This document shows, piece by piece, positions 47,411 through 56,826 of a stretch of 64,000 bases of DNA. Each line of letters begins with the position of its first letter. Position 1 is the first letter of the stretch. Source of the DNA: Psychrosphaera saromensis (lineage in GTDB: Bacteria > Pseudomonadota > Gammaproteobacteria > Enterobacterales > Alteromonadaceae). The notes under the pieces are model-generated. The model saw only the letters and a program-made list of their open reading frames with translations, was not told the DNA's origin and did no database searches. A program made the position numbers and the translations under genes. The DNA is taken from the NCBI RefSeq assembly GCF_002954545.1, contig NZ_MSCH01000003.1, forward strand, positions 1,142,824-1,206,823, given 5' to 3'.

Positions 47411-48068
47411 CGTTTTGTTGATTACAATATTTACCAATACATATACACATGCGGCCCAAAGCGGCAGTGATAGCAATAAGGCTAATAGTTTACCTTATTA
47501 TAATGGGCCAGAGTTTACGCCTAATTGGTTAAGTTCAGATAGTCCAAAATTGTCTAACTTTCATAAAATATCCGATTTCAAATTTATGGATCAAACCGGT
47601 GAATACTTAACGAATAAAGATATGGAAGGCAAAATTTATGTTGCCAGCTTCTTCTTTACATCATGCCCTGGTATTTGTCCTAAAATGCGCTCACAGTTAT
47701 CTAATGTCCAAACTGAATTTTTGCAAGATGATGATGTTTTTATCATATCTCACTCAATCCAACCTGAAAATGACACCGTTGAAGTGTTGCAGGAATACGC
47801 TGATGAGAATGACATTAAAGCTGGTAAGTGGTACTTAGTTACAGGCAAGAGAGATGATATTTATACGATAGCCCGTGAAGACTATTTTGCTAATGAAGAC
47901 CTTGGCGAGTACGTTAGCAATAATGACTTTCTGCATACCGAGAATATAGTCCTAGTTGACCAAAATCGTCATATCAGAGGCATATATAATGGTTTAAATA
48001 AGACATCAATAACCCACTTAATTGCAGATGTTAAAACACTTCAGCAGGAAAAAAACAAAGCTAATTAA
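47385..48068 (+). CDS. SCO1/SenC family copper-binding thioredoxin-fold protein
   Basis: 227 residues with a signal peptide (1-24). The copper/redox motif is C94-x3-C98 (TSCPGICPKM) and the conserved His is H184 (DFLHTENIVLVDQ). SCO proteins deliver copper to cytochrome oxidase or act as thiol-disulphide reductases in the periplasm. No oxidase gene is nearby. Last gene of the YHYH-YwqK-SCO operon. Confidence 0.9.
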   Translation: MKKSLQLISVLLITIFTNTYTHAAQSGSDSNKANSLPYYNGPEFTPNWLSSDSPKLSNFHKISDFKFMDQTGEYLTNKDMEGKIYVASFFFTSCPGICPKMRSQLSNVQTEFLQDDDVFIISHSIQPENDTVEVLQEYADENDIKAGKWYLVTGKRDDIYTIAREDYFANEDLGEYVSNNDFLHTENIVLVDQNRHIRGIYNGLNKTSITHLIADVKTLQQEKNKAN

Positions 48069-48087
48069 ACCACTAATCCGTTTTGTT

Positions 48088-48126
48088 ATGGGGCAATAGG
48101 AGTTGTTTTTATTGCCCCATTTTTTT
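48088..48126 (+). terminator. terminator of the YHYH-YwqK-SCO operon
   Basis: Stem ATGGGGCAAT / ATTGCCCCAT (48088-48097, 48111-48120) followed by seven T. Confidence 0.85.
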
Positions 48127-48609
48127 GCCTGAATTCCCCTCAAACGTCAGCATCCCCTCTATTTATTGATTCAATTGATACATTTCAGCCATTAGCTGAA
48201 GCACTAAATATGTTTCTATCCGTTAGCGATTTAATCCATCAAGGTTATGCAAATTAAAAAGGTTAGAAGTCAAAATAACCGATCAAAAAAATGTAACTTC
48301 CACACTTTATATCAACTAAATTACACCATTTGGTTACGTTAATTAATATAATTAACGCGTAAGTCATTGTTTATTTTATAAAATACCGTATTGTGTAATT
48401 CATTTGTAAAACTTTCAGTTTGCACTACAAAAATAAGAGTAATTACGTTAGAATGCGATTTAAAGCCTAGAGATAATTCAGACGCTAAGTCATAAGAAAG
48501 AATATTTTAACTTGGGTATTAGTCTTTATAGATAAGTCGAAATTTAATATGAATCGATTTATCTATACAGATTCCTTTTTTTAATTTAACTATGATTCGG
48601 TGAACTTAA
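48127..48609. other. non-coding region upstream of pckA
   Basis: 483 bases without a gene. No reading frame longer than about 15 codons with a ribosome site was found. It holds a long dyad at 48337-48357, a 14-base palindrome TATTTTATAAAATA (48372-48385) and a TAGAAT hexamer at about 48449-48454 that may be a -10 box for pckA. Otherwise plain AT-rich DNA. Confidence 0.5.
48337..48357. promoter_or_regulatory. 21-base operator-like dyad upstream of pckA
   Basis: CGTTAATTA-ATA-TAATTAACG is a perfect 9-base inverted repeat with a three-base centre, about 250 bases before the pckA start. Shape and size fit a dimeric regulator site; identity unknown. Confidence 0.4.
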
Positions 48610-50217
48610 ATGGCTAAAAATATTGATTTATCACAGTACGGCATAACAGACGTTAACGAAGTTATTTATAATCCGTCATATGATGTTTTGTATGAAGAGG
48701 AGACTAACCCTGCTCTTGAAGGTTACGAGAAAGGTGTCGTTACTGAATTAGGCGCTGTTAATGTTAGCACTGGGATATTTACCGGCCGTTCACCAAAAGA
48801 TAAGTTTATAGTAGAAGATGCCATCACAAAAGATACTATGTGGTGGAATTCGAAAGCTGCTCCAAACGATAATAAACCTATTTCAAAAGAAATTTGGCAA
48901 GATCTGAAAGGTCTTGTTAGTAAACAACTATCAGGTAAAAAGCTATTTGTTGTTGATACTTTCTGTGGGGCTAATGAAACAGTACGACTTAAGGTACGGT
49001 TTATTACCGAAGTCGCGTGGCAAGCTCATTTCGTTAAAAATATGTTTATGCGTCCAACGGATGCTGAATTAGAAAATTATGGTGAACCTGACTTTACCGT
49101 AATGAATGGTTCAAAAACCACAAATCCTAACTGGAAAGAGCAAGGCTTAAACTCAGAAGTCTTTACTGTTTTTAACCTTACTGAAAAGATGCAAATTATT
49201 GGTGGTACTTGGTACGGCGGAGAAATGAAAAAAGGTTTGTTCGCAATGATGAACTATTACCTACCGTTACAAGGTATGGCATCAATGCATTGTTCAGCTA
49301 ATGTTGGTAAAGAAGGTGATGTAGCTATATTTTTTGGTTTGTCAGGTACTGGTAAAACAACTTTATCTACCGATCCAAAACGTGCGCTTATAGGCGACGA
49401 TGAACATGGTTGGGATAAAGACGGTGTGTTTAATTTTGAAGGTGGTTGTTACGCTAAAACTATCGACTTAGATAAAGAAAGTGAACCTGATATTTATAAT
49501 GCGATTCGTCGTGATGCATTATTGGAAAACGTAACCGTGGATGAAAATGGTAAAATAGATTTCACTGACGGTTCAGTTACACAAAACACTCGTGTTTCTT
49601 ACCCAATTAATCATATTGATAACATTGTAAAACCTGTTTCTAAAGCAGGTCATGCTAAAAAAGTTATATTTTTAACCGCTGATGCATTTGGTGTATTACC
49701 GCCAGTGTCTAAATTAACGGATGCACAGACTAAATATCACTTCCTGTCTGGTTTTACCGCTAAGTTAGCCGGAACAGAACGTGGTATTACTGAGCCTGTA
49801 CCAACATTCTCATCGTGTTTTGGTAAAGCGTTTTTAACATTACACCCAACTAAATATGCGGAAGTATTAGTTGAGCGCATGAATGCTTCTGGTGCAGAAG
49901 CTTACCTAGTAAATACTGGTTGGAATGGCACAGGTAAACGTATTTCAATTAAAGATACGCGAGCAATTATTGATTCAATTCTTGATGGTTCAATTGAACA
50001 TGCTCCAACTAAGATCATTCCAATATTTAATTTGGAAGTACCAACTGAATTAGCTAACTGTGACGCTAAGATTTTAGATCCTCGTGATACTTATCAAGAT
50101 GTTGCACAGTGGCAGTCAAAAGCAGAAAATCTAGCAAACTTGTTTGTCGAAAATTTTGTGCAATTTACTGACAATGAAGAAGGTAAAGGATTAGTTGCTG
50201 CTGGACCACAGCTGTAA
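48610..50217 (+). CDS. pckA: phosphoenolpyruvate carboxykinase (ATP)
   Basis: 535 residues, the E. coli-type length. Intact motifs: [10 protein letters not shown], the kinase-1a P-loop [11 protein letters not shown] (near residue 248), the metal-binding DDEHGWD and [10 protein letters not shown]. It converts oxaloacetate and ATP to PEP, the entry to gluconeogenesis. Monocistronic with a long upstream region and its own terminator. Confidence 0.97.
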   Translation: MAKNIDLSQYGITDVNEVIYNPSYDVLYEEETNPALEGYEKGVVTELGAVNVSTGIFTGRSPKDKFIVEDAITKDTMWWNSKAAPNDNKPISKEIWQDLKGLVSKQLSGKKLFVVDTFCGANETVRLKVRFITEVAWQAHFVKNMFMRPTDAELENYGEPDFTVMNGSKTTNPNWKEQGLNSEVFTVFNLTEKMQIIGGTWYGGEMKKGLFAMMNYYLPLQGMASMHCSANVGKEGDVAIFFGLSGTGKTTLSTDPKRALIGDDEHGWDKDGVFNFEGGCYAKTIDLDKESEPDIYNAIRRDALLENVTVDENGKIDFTDGSVTQNTRVSYPINHIDNIVKPVSKAGHAKKVIFLTADAFGVLPPVSKLTDAQTKYHFLSGFTAKLAGTERGITEPVPTFSSCFGKAFLTLHPTKYAEVLVERMNASGAEAYLVNTGWNGTGKRISIKDTRAIIDSILDGSIEHAPTKIIPIFNLEVPTELANCDAKILDPRDTYQDVAQWQSKAENLANLFVENFVQFTDNEEGKGLVAAGPQL

Positions 50218-50235
50218 ACAACGCCCGGTAATCAT

Positions 50236-50272
50236 AAAAAAGCCTTTGCATTATAAATGCAAAGGCTTTTTT
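50236..50272. terminator. bidirectional terminator between pckA and gsk
   Basis: Stem AGCCTTTGCA / TGCAAAGGCT (50241-50250, 50258-50267) with six A before and six T after; serves both convergent genes. Confidence 0.88.
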
Positions 50273-50306
50273 GTATCTGAATTTTAATGTTATAAATTGG
50301 ACGCTA

Positions 50307-51608
50307 CTAGTGCCAATAAGCTTGCTCTAAGCTATCTTCACGCTCAGGTAAGCCTTTTGATAAACGAGGTGAGCTTTGTGATAACACTTCAAAGCTAACG
50401 CGGTTAGCGTATTTACACATCTGTGATAATGAAGAATACGTTATCGCCGGTACTGTATGTTTGCTTGACTCAGGCACGTTGGTGGAGTGATAAGCATTGG
50501 ATGCAATATCATGCAAAACAGCAGCTAACGCACCATCTCCTGCACCATTAGTATTCTTAATTTTATCTGGCCCACCCATGTAAGGTGCAATGTGAGAATA
50601 AATCTTTATTGGGTTACTACAGAGTGATTTTAATAAAGGTCTAGAATATTCGTAGCGATTAAACTCAGGAATGCTACCTGGTAATAATGGATAGCGAGTA
50701 TCACGCTTGAATGTCTCATCAGTGAAACCTGCCATATATAATCCTAGCGGCCCTGCGGTACATAAAACTAAATCAGCTAAGTCCAAAGCAGCTTCAGCGG
50801 CTAATAAAGGATCTGAATGACCAACAAGTGCTTCAGCTTCTTCTTCATTCATCGCTAAAACTTGCACGTGTTGTTTAATAAAATCACGCCACCATTGAGG
50901 CTTTTCATCAATCATAAAACGAGTACCTAAGGTTAATACCACAGGTACTTTATGTTTGTTGGCGTATTCGATAGCTTTTAATGCAGCTTTGTCTAAGGTG
51001 TCTTCGCCACTACAGCGTGTAAAATAAGCGCTGATAACAAAGGCACAAGAATTTTTAATTAATTCTTCATCAATAAAATCTGGAGTAAGGCGGTTCATTT
51101 TTCCAGAGTCGATGGCAAAAGTGCGTTCGCCATCTTCTGTGATCAAAGTGAAAGCTCTGCCAATAGCACCGTCCACAGGTTGTAGATGTTGTAAGTCTAC
51201 TTTCGATGAGGTGTTGCATAAATATTGGTAAGCGTAATTCCCCACTTTAATGTTTTGACTCATAACACCATAAAGGACAGAGCGGTCATCGGCCAATACG
51301 GAATAATTGTGCATTGTATTGCCAATTGTGCCGCCGGCATGTTGGTCGACAATAAGGTTGTTAGCATCAATATATTGATACAAAGCTTCTGCAATTTCAC
51401 TTGGTACTAATTGTGATAAGCCTTTAGTCAGTTTAAATTCTGCTAATAAGCTTTCTGGGACATGCGCTTCAATATCTACAATAGTTTGATCCATCCCCAC
51501 TACATATGGATGTTTGAGCTCCACATCCGTGGTTAACTTTTTGGTTAATGGATCTTTTTTATCAACAGGGAAGTAGTGTTTGTGTTTTCGACGGCCTGGA
51601 AATCGCAT
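50307..51608 (-). CDS. gsk: inosine-guanosine kinase
   Basis: 433 residues, matching E. coli Gsk from the first residues (MRFPGRRKHKHYFPVDKKDPL). PfkB-family motifs include GGTIGNTMHNYS near the sugar site and the anion-hole NTNGAGDGALAA near the C-terminus. It phosphorylates guanosine and inosine in purine salvage. Monocistronic. Confidence 0.95.
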   Translation of the reverse strand: MRFPGRRKHKHYFPVDKKDPLTKKLTTDVELKHPYVVGMDQTIVDIEAHVPESLLAEFKLTKGLSQLVPSEIAEALYQYIDANNLIVDQHAGGTIGNTMHNYSVLADDRSVLYGVMSQNIKVGNYAYQYLCNTSSKVDLQHLQPVDGAIGRAFTLITEDGERTFAIDSGKMNRLTPDFIDEELIKNSCAFVISAYFTRCSGEDTLDKAALKAIEYANKHKVPVVLTLGTRFMIDEKPQWWRDFIKQHVQVLAMNEEEAEALVGHSDPLLAAEAALDLADLVLCTAGPLGLYMAGFTDETFKRDTRYPLLPGSIPEFNRYEYSRPLLKSLCSNPIKIYSHIAPYMGGPDKIKNTNGAGDGALAAVLHDIASNAYHSTNVPESSKHTVPAITYSSLSQMCKYANRVSFEVLSQSSPRLSKGLPEREDSLEQAYWH

Positions 51609-51805
51609 GTATTGAGTGCACTGTAGAAGAATTAATGGCGCGCATTATAAATGGTCTGAGGAGTAATAAACATAACAAATCGAGAAAAAATTAGATTGGA
51701 AGGGACTAAGTAACAATGTCGAGGGATAATTAAAAGAGATTTCAAAGACTAACAAGGAATAGTTCACCAGCCCATTAGGTTAATAATGAGCGGGTGAAAG
51801 GCATT

Positions 51806-52066
51806 TTAATATAAATCTAAGTTTGCTTTAGCATAAGCTTCAAACTCGTCACATCCACCGATATGTTCTTGATCTATAAATATTTGTGGAACAGTCTGAA
51901 CTGGTTTTCCAACCGTTTTTTCAAGATCTGCTTGGCTAATACCTTCTGCGTGAATATCAACATAACGAAAGTTAAAGTCATCACGCTTTTCAGTAAGTTG
52001 TTCAGCAATTTCTTTTGCTCTTACGCAATATGGACAAGCTGGGCGACCAAAAATAACAGTAAACAT
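51806..52066 (-). CDS. grxA: glutaredoxin 1
   Basis: 86 residues from ATG 52066, with AGGAG eight bases upstream; the longer frame to 52261 has no matching family sequence. The redox site is C11-PY-C14 (GRPACPYCVRAKE), followed by TVPQIFID and GGCDEF for glutathione binding. It reduces ribonucleotide reductase and protein disulphides using glutathione. The family usually has 85 residues, so this start is well supported. Divergent from the DUF1289 gene. Confidence 0.94.
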   Translation of the reverse strand: MFTVIFGRPACPYCVRAKEIAEQLTEKRDDFNFRYVDIHAEGISQADLEKTVGKPVQTVPQIFIDQEHIGGCDEFEAYAKANLDLY

Positions 52067-52165
52067 AAAATACTCCTCTAAACTGATTGATGTAATAATA
52101 CGTAAAAATGTAATTAGAATAAACGGATTAAAACCGATGATCACAATAGCAAAAGTAGATGAACA

Positions 52166-52372
52166 ATGATTGAATCTCCTTGTATTAGAGAATGTTGTTT
52201 GGACAGTCAAGATATATGCATTGGTTGTGCTCGCCATATAAATGAAATAACGGGTTGGCAAAAATTATCTGAGCAAGAAAAAAAATCAATCGTAAGTCGT
52301 TGTGATAGCAGTAAAAAAGATCAAGTGTCATTAAAAGGATCCGGGATAAGATCTTCATCTGAGCAAGTATAA
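52166..52372 (+). CDS. DUF1289 small Cys-rich protein
   Basis: 68 residues. The N-terminal half holds the DUF1289 cysteines C6, C10, C11, C18 and C21 (SPCIRECCLDSQDICIGCARH) and EITGW, which may bind a metal. The remaining tail is Ser/Lys-rich and poorly conserved. Function unknown; the gene diverges from grxA, so a redox role is possible but unproven. Weak ribosome site. Confidence 0.8.
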   Translation: MIESPCIRECCLDSQDICIGCARHINEITGWQKLSEQEKKSIVSRCDSSKKDQVSLKGSGIRSSSEQV

Positions 52373-52701
52373 AATAACCACAGCTAGTGATAAAAGTGAA
52401 ATGCCACGGATAAGTAACGCTGTTTTTTCATACTCGCATGATAAATAACGTAAATAATTTAAAGATATATGGACATTTAATGAGCTTTATTGAAAATATG
52501 TGCTATTATCCGTTTTGTCTTTACAGAGACATATTTAAGATTGTTATTTGCTTCATGTGTTAATAAACCTCTAGACTCAATTTTTTGGTCGATATTGAGA
52601 CGTTATCCTTCCATAAGTTACATCGCAATTTAATATTTCCCTATGAAGATAATGTCGGCACGTATTGTGTCTTAAAATATTAAATTTAAATCGAGGTTTA
52701 T
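52373..52701 (+). promoter_or_regulatory. long untranslated leader/intergenic region of the cold-shock gene
   Basis: 329 bases between DUF1289 and the cold-shock protein. Known csp genes have 100-200 base leaders that fold in a temperature-dependent way, and the length here allows that. A GAGG-type ribosome site (TCGAGGTTT) lies next to the start. I could not fix a promoter or a clear cold box by eye. Confidence 0.4.
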
Positions 52702-52911
52702 ATGTCTAAATCGACTGGTACAGTTAAATGGTTCAACGAAGAGAAAGGTTACGGATTTCTTACTCAAGATAATGGCGGCAAGGACGTATTCGTTCATTTC
52801 CGTGCAATTTCTGGTGACGGATTCAAAACATTAAAAGAAGGCCAAGCGGTTTCTTTTGAAGTTGAAGACGGTCAGAAAGGTTTGCAAGCTGCAAACGTTG
52901 AATTAGCTTAA
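52702..52911 (+). CDS. cold-shock protein, CspA family
   Basis: 69 residues, one S1-like cold-shock domain. RNP1 is KGYGFLT and RNP2 VFVHF, with aromatic residues for single-strand nucleic acid binding (W11, F12, F19, F30, F33 region). Acts as RNA chaperone and antiterminator. Close paralogues (cspA/C/D/E) cannot be separated by eye, so no symbol is given. Followed by a strong terminator. Confidence 0.95.
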   Translation: MSKSTGTVKWFNEEKGYGFLTQDNGGKDVFVHFRAISGDGFKTLKEGQAVSFEVEDGQKGLQAANVELA

Positions 52912-52924
52912 TTAGCTAACTCTC

Positions 52925-52954
52925 AAAAAAAGTGACTTTTTAGTCACTTTTTTT
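52925..52954. terminator. terminator of the cold-shock gene
   Basis: AAAAAAAGTGACT / AGTCACTTTTTTT hairpin with a four-base loop, 13 bases after the stop. Confidence 0.88.
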
Positions 52955-53128
52955 ATGCCTTTTTTTTATTAAAATCAGCAAAAAATAAAATATTTAATCC
53001 CTTATTATCAATAACTAATAAAAATAGTTCGATAAAATACAAAAATAAATATATTTCCTTTTAAACCTTTCCTCATTCATATCATACTAACCATTCAATA
53101 ACTCTAATCGGCAAAGAGAAACTTACTT

Positions 53129-53734
53129 GTGTCATCAAACGTGATTGCCCCAGAACAATTTAAAGGGCAAACCAATAAAGTAGAACAAGACGACTTGATA
53201 GTTGCCCAACTAAAAAGGGGGGAACAATCGGCGTTGAGAAAGCTCTACAATATCCATGGCAAACGTGTTTATGCATTAAGCTTACGTTTATCAGGCGATC
53301 GTGAAATTGCTGAAGATATTACCCAGGAAGTTTTTGTACAAATTTGGCAAAAAATTCATAATTTTAGAGGTGATAGTAAGTTTTCCACTTGGTTACATTC
53401 TGTGGCAAGCAATGTGGCAATAAGCCATATGCGTAAACAAAAAGCGTGGTGGCGTTCATGGTTTGGTTCGGATGAACAAAATGAAACTGAGTTGGCAAAT
53501 ATAAAAACCAATGACGATCTAACAAATCATGACTTAAGTCGCAGTGGTTTAGATAAGCATATTGCCAAGCTGCCAGAACAAGCAAGAATTGTATTTGTGT
53601 TATTTGCAATAGAAGGCTGGCGTCATGAAGAAATCAGTAAAGAATTAAATATCGCAGTAGGCTCTAGTAAATCGCAATATCATAGAGCTAAGCAGTTATT
53701 ACAAATTACAATTAATTCAGAATTGGATGGGTAA
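53129..53734 (+). CDS. ECF-type RNA polymerase sigma factor
   Basis: 201 residues with a GTG start (AGAGAAA upstream). Region 2 is clear (AEDITQEVFVQIWQKIHNFRGDSKFSTW), as is region 4 (GWRHEEISKELNIAVGSSKSQYHRAKQLL). It directs RNA polymerase to a small set of promoters, probably including its own. It overlaps or abuts an anti-sigma-like membrane gene and a DUF4097 gene, the standard layout of an envelope-stress ECF module. Confidence 0.93.
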   Translation: MSSNVIAPEQFKGQTNKVEQDDLIVAQLKRGEQSALRKLYNIHGKRVYALSLRLSGDREIAEDITQEVFVQIWQKIHNFRGDSKFSTWLHSVASNVAISHMRKQKAWWRSWFGSDEQNETELANIKTNDDLTNHDLSRSGLDKHIAKLPEQARIVFVLFAIEGWRHEEISKELNIAVGSSKSQYHRAKQLLQITINSELDG

Positions 53735-53738
53735 CGTT

Positions 53739-54248
53739 ATGAGCATAAACAATATCGAAGAAAAAGATGTGTTAACTCAAGCGCAAGAGCTGCCAAAAGA
53801 GTTAACCCCCGAAAGAGATTTATGGGCTGGCATTGAGCAAGCGATTGCTAAAACGCCACAACAAAATGGTTATGAAACTAGCATCAGTTGGCAGCAGTTT
53901 GGCAAAATAGCCGCCGCGTTTGCCCCAATTGCATTGGTGTTAGGGATTTGGCTTAGCACAAGTAATGAAGCATCTCGTAATAGTAATTGGACTAATCCCT
54001 TGATAGCTAGCTACGAGATACAAAAAAAGCAGCTATTACAAAATGTAAATTTAGAACATCCAATTGTTAATAATTGGCAGAGTTCAATGAAAGAATTAGA
54101 GTTGGCTGAAAAAGCGCTGATTAAGGCGTTAAAGAATCAGCCAGAAGATCCAGCATTAATGAAAATGCTAAATCAGGTTTATCAGAGTCAAATTAGTTTG
54201 ATTCAAAAAGCGTATAAACCTCAATTACAAACGTATCACCAAATTTAG
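53739..54248 (+). CDS. membrane protein, probable anti-sigma partner
   Basis: 169 residues from ATG 53739; an ATG at 53727 would overlap the sigma gene. One membrane segment at about 50-72 (GKIAAAFAPIALVLGIWL), cytoplasmic side before it with PERDLWAGIEQAIAK, a stretch often seen in such proteins, and a helical periplasmic part. There is no HxxxCxxC zinc motif. The role as anti-sigma factor is inferred from position directly behind the ECF gene and topology. Confidence 0.7.
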   Translation: MSINNIEEKDVLTQAQELPKELTPERDLWAGIEQAIAKTPQQNGYETSISWQQFGKIAAAFAPIALVLGIWLSTSNEASRNSNWTNPLIASYEIQKKQLLQNVNLEHPIVNNWQSSMKELELAEKALIKALKNQPEDPALMKMLNQVYQSQISLIQKAYKPQLQTYHQI

Positions 54249-54269
54249 AGTCAGTGGCAGGTAAATAAA

Positions 54270-55250
54270 ATGAAAAATGTAAATTATAAAAATTGGAAAG
54301 CAAGTTTGGTTAGCAGTTTATGCATCTTGTCTATGAGTGTTTTTGCTGGAGAAAAAATAAATGAATCTTTGGCTACCAAAGCTGAAGGTCGAATGTTGAT
54401 TGACGTCATGTCAGGTACGGTAAAAATTAAGACTTGGGATAAAAACCAAATTCAAATTGTTGGTGAATTATCCGACGCCGCAGAAGGTTATCAGTTTGAA
54501 GTGGATGATGACGGTGAAGCTTATTTTAAAGTGAAAATGCCAAATAATCGTTGGAGTGGTTGGGGCGGTGGTAACAGCCATGATGAAGGTTCAAGGTTGG
54601 AGATTTTTATTCCTACCAATAATAACTTACGTTTTGAAGGGGTTAATGTTGATGTCGAAGCCTCTGGTATTCAAGGTGGAACTCAAATTAATACGGTGAA
54701 TGGAGATGTTCAAGCAAACAATCTAACCAATCGTATTAAACTTGAAACCGTTAATGGCAGTATTAAATCTAACGACCTGCAAGGTAAAATAAATCTTAAT
54801 ACCGTAAACGGTGAAATTGTAGATAAGAATAGCCAAGGTGAGTTGGAAATTGAAGCCGTTAATGGCGATATTGAAACTGATACTTCCGCCACTCAGGTAG
54901 GCATTAGTAATGTGAATGGCGAAATGAAAATCAATGCTAAGCTCATTAAAGAAATGGAAATCGGAACGGTAAACGGCGATATTGACATTAGTTTAAGTTT
55001 GGCTAAAGACGGTCGTTTTGTTTATTCAAGTGTTGGTGGAGATGCTGATATTTACTTTGTAGGTGACATATCTGCTAACTTTAATATTGAAACTCATGCT
55101 GGCGGTGACATTAAAAATCGTCTAACTAAAGACAGAGTAAAAGAAGCTAAATACGGACCTGGTGAATCAATCCGATTTAAGATGGGAACTGGCTCGGCCG
55201 ATGTGCAAATCGACACGGTAAGTGGTGATGTCACTATCAGTAAAAAATAA
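54270..55250 (+). CDS. DUF4097 beta-repeat exported protein
   Basis: 326 residues with a signal peptide (to about residue 26). The centre holds six VNG repeats at residues 143, 161, 179, 197, 215 and 234, a period of 18 with one 19, each followed by D/E-I: a right-handed beta-solenoid is likely. DUF4097 proteins are often adjacent to ECF sigma/anti-sigma pairs or PspC-type genes and may shape or sense the envelope. Likely target of the upstream sigma factor. Confidence 0.88.
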   Translation: MKNVNYKNWKASLVSSLCILSMSVFAGEKINESLATKAEGRMLIDVMSGTVKIKTWDKNQIQIVGELSDAAEGYQFEVDDDGEAYFKVKMPNNRWSGWGGGNSHDEGSRLEIFIPTNNNLRFEGVNVDVEASGIQGGTQINTVNGDVQANNLTNRIKLETVNGSIKSNDLQGKINLNTVNGEIVDKNSQGELEIEAVNGDIETDTSATQVGISNVNGEMKINAKLIKEMEIGTVNGDIDISLSLAKDGRFVYSSVGGDADIYFVGDISANFNIETHAGGDIKNRLTKDRVKEAKYGPGESIRFKMGTGSADVQIDTVSGDVTISKK

Positions 55251-55270
55251 ACCAAGACAGGCTTAATTAT

Positions 55271-55304
55271 AAACCCCAGCTTTGTGATATTTGCTGGGTT
55301 TTTT
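55271..55304 (+). terminator. terminator of the ECF operon
   Basis: ACCCCAGC / GCTGGGT stem (55273-55280, 55293-55299) followed by seven T, 21 bases after the DUF4097 stop. Confidence 0.75.
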
Positions 55305-55412
55305 CTATTTGTAACTAAATCTAATAATCACTGAGTTGAGTTATTGATAACTTCAGTTATTCCGATAGAATGTTCAGTCTTATATCACTCCTAAGTTGTA
55401 TGAAACGAATCC

Positions 55413-56813
55413 ATGGCAAAGTCGTCCTTTAAGTCTGCAAAAGAACAAGATGCTCAAATAGCATCACTCAAAGTTCCACCTCATTCCGTTGAAGCCGAGC
55501 AATCGGTACTGGGCGGCCTTATGTTAGATAATAACGCATGGGATCGTGTCGCCGAAAAAGTAGTAAAAGATGACTTTTACTTACGCCAACACAAACAAAT
55601 CTTTACCGCTATGGCACAATTGATGGTTAAAAATCATCCTATTGATTTGATCACAGTGTCAGAAGCATTAGAAAAAGAGAAAGTATTAGAAGATGTTGGT
55701 GGCTTTGCTTACTTAGGTGAAATTGCTAAAAATACGCCAAGTGCAGCGAATATCGTTGCCTACGCAGAAATTGTTCGAGAACGAGCCGTTGTCAGAGAAT
55801 TGATTGGAACGGCTAATGAAGTCGCCGATGCTTGTTATAACCCTGAAGGGAAAAGCAGTGCCGAATTATTAGATTTTGCCGAGTCGCGAGTTTTTAAAAT
55901 TGCCGAGCAGCGTGAAAATAAAAACGAAGGGCCAAAAGACTTAAATTCAGTATTATCTTCCACGGTTGATAAAATTGAAGAGTTAATGCGCACCGATAAT
56001 AACGGTGTAACCGGACTCACCAGTGGCTTTAACGATTTAGATAAAATGACAAATGGTTTCCAACCGTCAGATCTTATTATTGTTGCAGCTCGTCCATCTA
56101 TGGGTAAAACCACGTTCGCCATGAACTTGGTAGAAACCGCAGCATTAACTTCAGATAAACCCGCTTTGGTATTTAGTTTAGAGATGCCGGCGGATTCCTT
56201 GATGATGAGGATGTTGGCGTCATTAGGTCGAATTGATCAAACTAAAGTTCGTACAGGTAACTTAGATGATGATGATTGGGCCCGTCTTGCCAGTACCATG
56301 GGATTAATGCAGGAAAAAGGCAAACTTTACATTGATGATTCATCTGGCTTAACGCCAACGGAATTACGTTCAAGAGCAAGACGAGTCGCTCGTGAACATG
56401 GTGGTTTGTCTATGATCATGGTCGATTACCTGCAATTGATGCGCTCGCCAGAATTTAAAGATAATCGTACGTTAGAAATAGCCGATATCTCAGGTTCATT
56501 AAAAGCACTAGCCAAAGAATTAGAAATACCTGTTATTGCTCTAGCTCAGCTAAATCGTGGCTTGGAGCAGCGTGCAGATAAACGTCCTATAAACTCAGAT
56601 TTAAGGGAGTCAGGCTCAATCGAGCAAGATGCCGATTTGATCATGTTTATTTATCGTGACGAGGTTTACCACGAAGATTCAGCTGATAAAGGCACTGCTG
56701 AAATCATAATTGGTAAACATCGTAATGGTCCAATTGGTCGTATTCGTTTAACAACTCAACTACATTACTCTCGTTTTGATAACTATTCGGGTAATGCTTT
56801 CTTTGATGAATAG
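55413..56813 (+). CDS. dnaB: replicative DNA helicase DnaB
   Basis: 466 residues. The N-terminal domain carries PPHSVEAEQSVLGGLMLD, the RecA-like motor has Walker A ARPSMGKTTFA, MVDYLQLM and the arginine finger region near ELRSRARR. Unwinds DNA at the replication fork as a hexamer. No intein or insertion. Followed after 13 bases by alr. Confidence 0.98.
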   Translation: MAKSSFKSAKEQDAQIASLKVPPHSVEAEQSVLGGLMLDNNAWDRVAEKVVKDDFYLRQHKQIFTAMAQLMVKNHPIDLITVSEALEKEKVLEDVGGFAYLGEIAKNTPSAANIVAYAEIVRERAVVRELIGTANEVADACYNPEGKSSAELLDFAESRVFKIAEQRENKNEGPKDLNSVLSSTVDKIEELMRTDNNGVTGLTSGFNDLDKMTNGFQPSDLIIVAARPSMGKTTFAMNLVETAALTSDKPALVFSLEMPADSLMMRMLASLGRIDQTKVRTGNLDDDDWARLASTMGLMQEKGKLYIDDSSGLTPTELRSRARRVAREHGGLSMIMVDYLQLMRSPEFKDNRTLEIADISGSLKALAKELEIPVIALAQLNRGLEQRADKRPINSDLRESGSIEQDADLIMFIYRDEVYHEDSADKGTAEIIIGKHRNGPIGRIRLTTQLHYSRFDNYSGNAFFDE

Positions 56814-56826
56814 CTGATAGAAACTT

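Noticed and set aside
52066-52261. N-terminal extension of the glutaredoxin frame
   Set aside because: The extra 65 residues are unlike glutaredoxins and the internal ATG has the strong ribosome site and gives the family length.
52480-52563. 27-codon frame in the cold-shock leader
   Set aside because: No convincing ribosome site and many cysteines and aromatics as expected by chance; more likely part of the leader.
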